A stretch of 64,000 nucleotides of DNA from CAZLDI01 sp964558415 (GTDB lineage Bacteria > Chloroflexota > Dehalococcoidia > SM23-28-2 > RBG-16-64-32). The notes under the pieces are model-generated. The model saw only the letters and a list, made by a program, of their open reading frames with translations, did no database searches and had not been told where the DNA came from. Location: the NCBI GenBank assembly GCA_964558415.1, contig CAZLDI010000008.1, positions 1 through 64,000 of the forward strand, in the 5' to 3' direction. The translations under genes and the position numbers were made by a program. The stretch's first letter is position 1, and every line of letters starts with the position of its first letter. This document shows positions 17,656-25,245 of the stretch, in pieces.

Positions 17656-17684
17656 ATCGTAATGGTGCTACGGGAGCCTGTCAA
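17656..17684 (-). promoter_or_regulatory. Near-consensus sigma-70 promoter giving a leaderless transcript
   Basis: On the minus strand TTGACA (17679-17684), a 17-base spacer and TACGAT (17656-17661) are followed by 6 bases and then ATG at 17649. The predicted start of transcription coincides with the start codon. It is the clearest promoter of the minus-strand GNAT/exporter region. Confidence 0.75.
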
Positions 17685-17761
17685 GACGTTCTCGGCACCT
17701 TTCGAGCCCATCACCGCCGTCCGCCTCCAGGACGATACCAACTGCGGATGACAACGGGTGG

Positions 17762-19120
17762 TCAGTGGCCTGCGTCCTTGACGCAAAGATCGATGATAGT
17801 TCGCATCAGGATGCGCAGGCCGCGCGCGAAGTTGTCCAGCGAAACACGCTCGTCAACGCCGTGGATGCGCCCCGCTTCATCGTCGTCCAGTTCGAAGGGG
17901 ATGTGGCCGTAGCAGATGATCCCGTGCGGACGAAAGTGCTTGCAGTCCGTGCCACCGGAGGTGAGGTAGGGGACGACCACCGCCTCGGGTCGCTCGCTGT
18001 GGACGGCGCGCCGGATGGACTCGAAGAGCGGGCTTTCCAGCGTGGATTCCGTGCCCGCACTGGACTTCACGAGTTCGACCTGGACCTCCGGGTCGTCGAT
18101 TACGGCGCGCAATTCGTCGAGGAGCGCGTCGCTGGCCACGCCGGGGACGGTGCGGCAGTCAACGAACGCCTCGCACGACGGCGGGATGACGTTCTGGCCC
18201 AGGCCGGCGTTGACCATCGTCGGTACGAACGTGTTGCGGAGCATGTTCTGGATGCGGGAGCCGCCGGAAAGGGCATAGAGCAGCTCCTCCATCTCGATGT
18301 CAGTGAGGTCGCTCACCTTGCGACCCTCCCCGAGGCGCAGCGCGCCGGGCGGGAACGCGCCGAGGTAGCGCCGGGCGAGGTCGAGCGCGGCCGGCGGAGA
18401 GCGATAGGCGCCGATGCGCGATACTGCGCCGGCGATGCGCACGACAGCGTTGTCTTCGGTAGGCGACGAAGCGTGGCCGGCCTTGCCTCTGGCGATCAAT
18501 CTCGCTGTGCTGACGCCCTTCTCGGCCATCTGCACAGCGTAGTAGGTGGCGCGGGGACCCGCCCGGGCGAAGCTTCCCTCGGTAAGGAGGAATTCGCCGC
18601 CGACCTTGTCGAGGTGGTGGGTTGCGAGCCACTTCGCGCCGTCGATGCCGCCGATCTCCTCGTCTGCTGTGGCCAGGATGCGCAGCGGGCGGGTCAGGTT
18701 CACTCCCAGGCGCTTCAGCGCGACGGCGCAAACGAGGGTGAGGACCCCGAAGCCCTTCATGTCCAGAGTGCCGCGTCCCCAGAGGAAGCCATCGCGCATC
18801 TCACCGCCGAACGGGTCGGCGCTCCAGTCACTGCGCACCGCGGCGACCACGTCCATGTGGTGCGCCAGGACCAGGGCGGGCGCCGCTGTTCCGGCGGGAT
18901 CGAGGTCGCTGACGACGTTCGCCTTCTGAGGCGACGGCGCGAGGCGAGCGGTCTCGAACCCTTCTGAGCGGAGGAGCGACTCAACCCAGTCCGCGGCGGC
19001 CGATACGTCGCCAGGCGGGTTCGTTGTATCGATGGTGAGATAATCTCGCAATAGCGAGATTGCCTCGTCCGTCAGCGCGCTGAAGTCGAGGCCGGTTTCG
19101 AGTTGGGTGGGGGAGGTCAT
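17762..19120 (-). CDS. M20-family metallopeptidase (ArgE/DapE/carboxypeptidase type)
   Basis: A cytosolic, dinuclear-zinc hydrolase of 452 residues. Zinc-site motifs are LVLAHHMDVV (His then Asp), GRGTLDMKG (bridging Asp) and ATADEEIGG (general-base Glu then metal Glu). A late TSGGTDCKHF segment and a lid/dimerisation domain with GKAGHASSP are also present. The substrate class (N-acyl amino acid, dipeptide or similar) cannot be fixed. I chose ATG 19120 because a TATAAT -10 box lies between it and the longer start at 19153. Confidence 0.9.
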   Translation of the reverse strand: MTSPTQLETGLDFSALTDEAISLLRDYLTIDTTNPPGDVSAAADWVESLLRSEGFETARLAPSPQKANVVSDLDPAGTAAPALVLAHHMDVVAAVRSDWSADPFGGEMRDGFLWGRGTLDMKGFGVLTLVCAVALKRLGVNLTRPLRILATADEEIGGIDGAKWLATHHLDKVGGEFLLTEGSFARAGPRATYYAVQMAEKGVSTARLIARGKAGHASSPTEDNAVVRIAGAVSRIGAYRSPPAALDLARRYLGAFPPGALRLGEGRKVSDLTDIEMEELLYALSGGSRIQNMLRNTFVPTMVNAGLGQNVIPPSCEAFVDCRTVPGVASDALLDELRAVIDDPEVQVELVKSSAGTESTLESPLFESIRRAVHSERPEAVVVPYLTSGGTDCKHFRPHGIICYGHIPFELDDDEAGRIHGVDERVSLDNFARGLRILMRTIIDLCVKDAGH

Positions 19121-19138
19121 AGCCTTTCGAGTGCCGCG

Positions 19139-19144
19139 ATTATA
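19139..19144 (-). promoter_or_regulatory. Extended -10 box of the M20 peptidase gene
   Basis: TATAAT on the minus strand, preceded by TGG (extended -10-like), lies 18 bases before ATG 19120. It argues against the start at 19153. No good -35 is seen, as is common for extended -10 promoters. Confidence 0.55.
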
Positions 19145-19190
19145 CCATCGCAAACGCAGACGTCAGAGCGTTAGCCGATAATAAAGGGCG

Positions 19191-21926
19191 ATGCTCGAGA
19201 AATATAAGGAAAAGCGCGACTTCGGCCGGACGCCCGAGCCGCCTCCAGCGGTCGCGGCAGGTGAAGGCCCGCTGATCTTCGTGGTCCAGAAGCATTCGGC
19301 GACGCGGCTGCACTACGACTTCCGGCTGGAGTTCGACGGCGTCCTGAAGTCGTGGCCGGCGCCGAAGGGGCCGTCGCTGAACCCCAGCGACAAGCGGCTC
19401 GCGGTGATGGTCGAAGACCACCCGCTGGATTATGCGTCGTTCGAAGGCGTGATTCCGAAGGGCGAGTACGGCGCCGGGCAGGTGATCGTCTGGGACGCCG
19501 GAACGTACTCGCCGGATGAGGGCGGCCTGTCGTTCGACGACCGTGAGGAGGCCGACCGGCGGATGCAGGAGGGGTTGGCCAAAGGGAAGCTCTCGGTCTT
19601 CCTGCGCGGGCACAAGCTAAAAGGTTCGTGGACGCTGGTGAAGACGAAGCGCGCGGAGAACGAATGGCTGCTGATCAAGCACCAGGACCGCTTCGTGAAC
19701 ACGGACCGCGATGTCACGCTGGAGGGCCGCTCCGTCCTCTCCGGGTTGTCGATCGCCGACCTCAAGGCCGGCCGCCTCCCGGACCGCGGCCGGCATGGGG
19801 CTTTGCGCGTCAAGCCAGGCGACCTGACAGGCGCCAAGGAGGCTCAGGTCCCGCGTTCTCTGGAAGTGATGCATGCGAGTCCGGTGGAGCGCGCATTCTC
19901 GTCGGCGGACTGGCTGTTCGAGCCGAAGCTGGACGGCATCCGGGCGCTCGCCTTCATCGACCGGGGTAGGGTCAGGCTGCAGTCGCGGCGCGGGCTGGAC
20001 GCCACACATCAATACCCGGCGCTGGCTCGGGAGCTCGCGGCCCAGACGGAGCCACAGCTTGTGCTGGACGGGGAGATCGTCGCGTTGGATGAGAGCGGCG
20101 TGCCTTCGTTCCAGAGGTTGCAGCAGCGGCTCAACCTCGGGCGCGAGACGGACGTACGGAGGATGGATGCGCAGATACCGGTTGTGTACTACGCGTTCGA
20201 CGTGCTGTACGCGGGCGGGTACGAGCTGCGCGGCGCCACGCTGGAACAGCGCAAGGCCCTGCTGGCGACGATAGTCGTGCCCTCGGACAACGTGCTGGTG
20301 GTCGATCACTTCGAGATGGACGGTGAGGTAGCGTTCGAGGCTGCCGTCGCGCACGGACTGGAAGGAGTGATCGCGAAGCGGCGAGACAGCCTGTACGAGT
20401 CAGGCAAGCGGTCGCGTGGCTGGTTGAAGGTGAAGGCGACGCTGGAAGAGGAGTTCGTGGTCGGCGGGTACACGCGGGGCGCCGGCGGCCGGGCCGATAC
20501 TTTCGGAGCGTTACTCCTGGGCCAGTACGACGATTCCGGGCGCCTCGTCCATGCGGGGCAGGTGGGGACAGGATTCGACGACGGAACGCTCACGTCGCTA
20601 CGGGCGCGGATGGATCTCCTTGGCGGCGAGGACTGCCCTTTCGGAGAGACGCCCCCGTCGAACGCGCCTGCGCTCTGGGTCCGCCCGGAGCTGGTGGCGC
20701 GGGTGAAGTTCGCGCAGTGGACTGACGATGGACACCTGCGCGCGCCGAGCTTTCTGGGTCTGCGAGAGGATATCCCGCCGTCGGAAGTCAAGCGCGAGGA
20801 GGCTGTTGAGGCGCCTGTAGCGGCGATGGCCAGGCAGACGGTTGCGGCGGATTCACTGGTCGGCGACGTGCTGGAACAGCTGGGGAGCGCCAGGGAGAAG
20901 CTGACGCTGACCATAGACGGCCACAAGGTACCGGTGACCAACCTGGACAAGCCCCTGTGGCCGGCGCTGGAGCAGCGCCGCGCGCTGACGAAGCGCGACC
21001 TGCTGGTTTACCTGGCGACGATATCGCCGGTGCTGCTGCCGCATATGCGCGACCGGCCGCTAACGCTCACGCGTTACCCCAACGGGGTGCTCGGACAGCA
21101 CTTCTATCAGAAGCATTGGGAGGGGAAGCTGCCGGAGTTCGTGAAGAGCGTGCGCCTGTTCTCCGGGCACAACGAGGGGGATGTGGAGTATCTCCTCTGC
21201 AACAATCTACCGACGCTGCTCTGGCTGGGACAGCTTGCGGACATCGAGCTGCACACGTGGTACTCGCGCGTTGGTCCGGAGCCGGACGGACATCACATCC
21301 CGGCGACGTTCGCGGGGTCCGAGGAGCGGATAGACGCCTCGCTGCTGAGCTTTCCGGACTTCATCGTGTTCGACCTGGATCCCTACATCTACTCCGGGAA
21401 GGAGGCGAAGGGCGCAGAGCCGGAGCTGAACCGGAAGGCGTTCGCGAAGACGCGGGAGGCGGCGTACTGGCTGAAGGAGCTGCTGGACTCCCTTTCGCTA
21501 TCGTCGTTTGTGAAGACGACAGGGCGCACAGGGCTACACATCTACGTCCCGATCCTGCGTCAGTTCAACTACGCGGCAGTGCGCGCGGCCTGCGAGACTC
21601 TGAGCCGGTTCGTGCTGCGGGCGCACCCTCGTGCGGTGACGATGGAGTGGGCGGTGACGAAAAGGACCGGCAAGATCTTCTTTGACCACAACCAGAACGT
21701 GCGGGGTAAGACTCTGGCGTCGGTGTATTCGCCGCGACCGCTGCCGGAAGCAGCCGTGTCCGTGCCGGTGCGTTGGGACGAGTTACCGGAGATCTATCCC
21801 ACGGACTTCACGATCCTTACGGCGCCGGCGCGGGTGGAGGAGGTGGGTGACCTGTGGGCCGGGATTTTGGACGCGAAGCACGACCTGAGCGGGCTGCTGG
21901 ACGCCGTCCGGGAGGCTCCCGGCTAG
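19191..21926 (+). CDS. ligD: LigD, multifunctional end-joining DNA ligase (PE-LIG-POL)
   Basis: 911 residues with all three LigD modules. The 3'-phosphoesterase (about 1-170) shows KHSATRLHYDFRLEFDG. The ATP-dependent ligase (about 220-535) has motif I EPKLDGIR with the nucleophilic Lys near 246, LDGEIVALDE, motif IV GVIAKRRDSLY and motif V WLKVKA. The primase-polymerase (about 575-911) has TNLDKPLWP, the catalytic FDLDP and KTTGRTGLHIYVP. This order is that of Pseudomonas LigD, not the POL-first mycobacterial order. It works with Ku in non-homologous end joining. A degenerate ligase paralogue is convergent, 2 bases away. Confidence 0.96.
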   Translation: MLEKYKEKRDFGRTPEPPPAVAAGEGPLIFVVQKHSATRLHYDFRLEFDGVLKSWPAPKGPSLNPSDKRLAVMVEDHPLDYASFEGVIPKGEYGAGQVIVWDAGTYSPDEGGLSFDDREEADRRMQEGLAKGKLSVFLRGHKLKGSWTLVKTKRAENEWLLIKHQDRFVNTDRDVTLEGRSVLSGLSIADLKAGRLPDRGRHGALRVKPGDLTGAKEAQVPRSLEVMHASPVERAFSSADWLFEPKLDGIRALAFIDRGRVRLQSRRGLDATHQYPALARELAAQTEPQLVLDGEIVALDESGVPSFQRLQQRLNLGRETDVRRMDAQIPVVYYAFDVLYAGGYELRGATLEQRKALLATIVVPSDNVLVVDHFEMDGEVAFEAAVAHGLEGVIAKRRDSLYESGKRSRGWLKVKATLEEEFVVGGYTRGAGGRADTFGALLLGQYDDSGRLVHAGQVGTGFDDGTLTSLRARMDLLGGEDCPFGETPPSNAPALWVRPELVARVKFAQWTDDGHLRAPSFLGLREDIPPSEVKREEAVEAPVAAMARQTVAADSLVGDVLEQLGSAREKLTLTIDGHKVPVTNLDKPLWPALEQRRALTKRDLLVYLATISPVLLPHMRDRPLTLTRYPNGVLGQHFYQKHWEGKLPEFVKSVRLFSGHNEGDVEYLLCNNLPTLLWLGQLADIELHTWYSRVGPEPDGHHIPATFAGSEERIDASLLSFPDFIVFDLDPYIYSGKEAKGAEPELNRKAFAKTREAAYWLKELLDSLSLSSFVKTTGRTGLHIYVPILRQFNYAAVRAACETLSRFVLRAHPRAVTMEWAVTKRTGKIFFDHNQNVRGKTLASVYSPRPLPEAAVSVPVRWDELPEIYPTDFTILTAPARVEEVGDLWAGILDAKHDLSGLLDAVREAPG

Positions 21927-21928
21927 TG

Positions 21929-22975
21929 TCACGGGAGCCTGCATGACTCCGGCGGGACGTCCGGGCGCAGGCCTTCAAAGACCGGGAAACGGAGCCGCTG
22001 GGCCGCCGTCCATTGCGCAAAACGCACCGTGGCGACGAGCACCGGCCGGCACCAGAAGATGAGCCGATCGAACTGAGGCGGGTCCACGAAAGGACAGTGC
22101 GACGAGCCCGCGGAGTCCAGGGTCGTGGCGGCGCGCTGCCAGGATTCGCCCGCGAAGCCGGCGGTTAGCTCGCCTGTGTAGCGGAGGAGGCCCCGGTCGT
22201 CGTAGAGCCCCAGCAAAACCGAAGCGGACGGCTGCTGTCGTTTTGTACGCCTCGCAGGTCGGAGGGGCCCGCCGAACGTGTGGCCGCAGATGACGAACTC
22301 TCGACGTTGAAATACGCGCAGGTCCACCCAGGCGCGACTCGTCTTTCCCGGAACGTAGCGACTATTGCGCTCGCGGGCGACGATGCCCGGCAGATCGTGC
22401 TGGCGAGCGGCCTCGAAGAAGGCGATGCCGTCGCGGGGTACGAAGTCCGTGACGAGTACCGGCCCGCCTGCGCGCACCGCCTGCCGGAGGACGTCCTTGC
22501 GCCGTCCAAGCGTGTAGTTCATCACGGGCTCGCCTGAACGGTAAAGGATGTCGTACGCCTCGAACGCGATGGTTACGCGTTCCGACTGGTCACGCGCGCT
22601 GCCGTCGTCGTGCGAGAGCCTGCTCAAGAGGCCGGAGAAGTCCGGGCGTCCGGCGTCATCAAGGGCGACTATTTCGCCGTCCAGCACGCTTCCGGGGCCG
22701 ACCTGCGCTATTGCGCCCTGAAGCTCCGGGTAGCGGTCGGTGATGTCCCGCCCGAAGCCGTCCTGAAGGCGCAGGCCGCTCGCGTCAACGAAGGCGATGG
22801 CGCGGAGTCCGTCCCAGATCAGCTCGAACAGGTGGGCGCTGGAGTCGAACGGTTCACCCCCTGTGACGGCGAGCATGGGCTCGATTGTGCGCGGGACCGG
22901 CGAGGGCTGTGGGGACGGGGAAGCTGGTCCGGCGGTGGCGGCGGGTCGTTCGCCCTGCGGCCGCAGCGTAGTCAT
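21929..22975 (-). CDS. LigD-ligase paralogue lacking catalytic lysines (predicted inactive)
   Basis: 348 residues align along their length with the LIG domain of the neighbouring LigD: PMLAVTGGEPF, LDGEIVALDD, AYDILYRSGE, the GIVAR region, and a C-terminal OB-fold ending VRFAQWTAAQRLRFPVFEGLRPD. Motif I reads FELIWDGLR where LigD has FEPKLDGIR, so the AMP-accepting Lys is Ile53. Motif IV GVIAK is GIVAR, and motif V LKVK is VDLR. Three separate Lys losses with an intact reading frame point to a pseudoenzyme under selection, perhaps binding DNA ends, Ku or LigD. The first 28 residues are Pro/Ala-rich and disordered. The ATG at 22975 lacks a clear ribosome site. Confidence 0.87.
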   Translation of the reverse strand: MTTLRPQGERPAATAGPASPSPQPSPVPRTIEPMLAVTGGEPFDSSAHLFELIWDGLRAIAFVDASGLRLQDGFGRDITDRYPELQGAIAQVGPGSVLDGEIVALDDAGRPDFSGLLSRLSHDDGSARDQSERVTIAFEAYDILYRSGEPVMNYTLGRRKDVLRQAVRAGGPVLVTDFVPRDGIAFFEAARQHDLPGIVARERNSRYVPGKTSRAWVDLRVFQRREFVICGHTFGGPLRPARRTKRQQPSASVLLGLYDDRGLLRYTGELTAGFAGESWQRAATTLDSAGSSHCPFVDPPQFDRLIFWCRPVLVATVRFAQWTAAQRLRFPVFEGLRPDVPPESCRLP

Positions 22976-23408
22976 CCCGGCTGAAGATTACGCCCCTGGG
23001 GCAGGCAAAGTCCAGCCGTGGGAGGGCATATTGGGGTGACAATTCGCCGGCATTAGTAACCAAATCTTCACCGCGCCTTAACCTGCTCTTAACCTCGCGG
23101 CATAGCACGCGCGGTTATGCTGGCGATGCGCGCTCCTGTGTCTCATTTCGCCGCACCCCCGCGAGCTTGGTGGACCAGAGTGCGCTTTGCTTTGCGCGCC
23201 GACGGAAATCCGCAGCGAGATTTGACGCGTAGTAATAGGTGAAGCACATCGTCGTAAGACGCTGCACCCCCCAAGGGCAAGGGCCCGCCGCCAGGCGGGT
23301 CCTTCGCTTTGCAGGCGGTTTAGGCACTGGCATCTTCCGGCGGTTCGCGTAATATAGTTTCGTTGAGGGTGTTTATCCTGCCCGCCATCCGGGGGAGAGG
23401 GAATTGGC
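22976..23408. other. 433-base gap between ligase paralogue and citrate synthase
   Basis: It holds the promoter side of the minus-strand ligase-like gene, a plus-strand stem-loop with T-rich tail at 23281-23310, and a weak -10-like TAATAT (23350-23355) before gltA. A minus-strand ORF (23115-23333, 72 codons, with an internal ATG giving 44 residues and MCFTYYYASNLAADFRRRA) is open, but has no clear ribosome site and I do not trust it. I see no recognised RNA family. Confidence 0.4.
23281..23310 (+). terminator. Stem-loop with T-rich tail upstream of gltA
   Basis: A 9-bp stem (23281-23289 with 23294-23302, one G-U pair) with a 4-base loop is followed by TTCGCTTT. It has terminator shape on the plus strand, but no gene is visible just upstream. 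It may end a short unannotated transcript or attenuate gltA. Confidence 0.45.
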
Positions 23409-24707
<1,299 letters not shown>

Positions 24708-24715
24708 GCCAAAAC

Positions 24716-24750
24716 GACAGCCGCCCCGCGCGGCTTACGGGGCGGCTGTC
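24716..24750. terminator. Strong 13-bp stem-loop terminator after gltA
   Basis: A perfect 13-bp stem (24716-24728 with 24738-24750) with a 9-base loop begins 8 bases after the gltA stop. In the other direction it also serves the 30-residue minus-strand gene, whose TAA stop lies inside the loop (24735-24737). The A run upstream gives a U-tract for the minus-strand transcript, so it looks bidirectional. Confidence 0.8.
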
Positions 24751-24827
24751 ACGGCGATGGTTGCCAAGCCGATGAGGCCGATTGAGACGAGCGCTCCGAA
24801 TGCGACGATCAGTAGTTCACGCTCCAT
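24735..24827 (-). CDS. 30-residue single-helix membrane protein
   Basis: From ATG 24827 the ORF encodes 30 residues, of which about 23 form one hydrophobic helix (LLIVAFGALVSIGLIGLATI) after a charged MERE start. It follows the 64-residue ORF by 16 bases on the same strand, and its stop sits in the terminator loop. Such tiny single-helix proteins often bind and regulate larger membrane complexes. I cannot name a partner. The ribosome site is weak. Confidence 0.55.
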   Translation of the reverse strand: MERELLIVAFGALVSIGLIGLATIAVTAAP

Positions 24828-24843
24828 CTCAGTGGGTTTCTGG

Positions 24844-25038
24844 CTAGAGATACGGCCTCGGCGTGCTGTGGAACGAAGCGAACACTTCGTCGCGCCGGGC
24901 CTCGAAGCGGGCCAGTGCCTTGCGCTCTGCCAGGGCGCGCTCGGCTTCGCTCAGCGCGCTCACCTTCGGCGGCGAGTGCGAGCGCCGGCGGACGAACGGC
25001 CACGGCCTACCTGTTGCCACGCTTGTAACCCTGATCAT
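24844..25038 (-). CDS. Small basic protein of unknown function
   Basis: 64 residues from ATG 25038, with a good GGAGGT site 7 bases upstream. The N-terminus (MIRVTSVATGRPWPFVRRR) is basic. The centre (SEAERALAERKALARFEARRDEV) is a likely amphipathic helix or short coiled coil. It precedes the 30-residue membrane protein, and the pair looks like a two-gene small operon divergent from the DUF2207 gene. The family is not recognised. Confidence 0.55.
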   Translation of the reverse strand: MIRVTSVATGRPWPFVRRRSHSPPKVSALSEAERALAERKALARFEARRDEVFASFHSTPRPYL

Positions 25039-25101
25039 CGCAGTACCTCCATAAACTAAACTTGACTACCGCCAGATTACGGGTGTGGGGGCCGGTCGCG
25101 C

Positions 25102-25140
25102 TGTGACCGGCGTCACGAGAGGTATGTGATCCGGGTCACA
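25102..25140. promoter_or_regulatory. Two CRP-type operator dyads
   Basis: TGTGA-N6-TCACG (25102-25117) and TGTGA-N6-TCACA (25125-25140) fit the CRP consensus TGTGA-N6-TCACA, the second perfectly and the first with one mismatch. Their centres are 23 bp apart, about two helical turns. They lie just upstream of the DUF2207 promoter and also upstream of the divergent small operon. The same dyad occurs before the ABC transporter at 62531. Confidence 0.65.
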
Positions 25141-25156
25141 GATATAGGTCCACGAG

Positions 25157-25162
25157 TAGAAT
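25157..25162 (+). promoter_or_regulatory. -10 box of the DUF2207 gene
   Basis: TAGAAT ends 7 bases before an in-frame GTG (25170) and 10 before ATG 25173, so the transcript would be leaderless or nearly so. The second CRP-type dyad is centred about 36 bases upstream of the expected +1, a position typical of activation. Confidence 0.45.
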
Positions 25163-25172
25163 GGGCGGCGTG

Positions 25173-25245
25173 ATGCACCGCCGTTCGCTCCTGGTAGTCG
25201 CTGCCGCCGTGATCAGTCCGATCGTGCTCGTCCTGATTTTCGACG
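25173..25245 (+). other. Signal-peptide coding segment of the DUF2207 gene, in a different frame
   Basis: From ATG 25173 the frame encodes MHRRSLLVVAAAVISPIV, continuing as a hydrophobic run to the TTTT at 25237-25240. It then loses the homologous frame. If one T is removed, the reading continues LISTVAVLPADDTHAGED directly into the DUF2207 domain. The expected signal peptide and the domain are therefore separated by a one-base frameshift. Confidence 0.65.

Noticed and set aside
23115..23333. 72-codon minus-strand ORF
   Set aside because: No ribosome site, no recognisable domain, and it overlaps the terminator-like stem. Kept only as a note in the gap entry.
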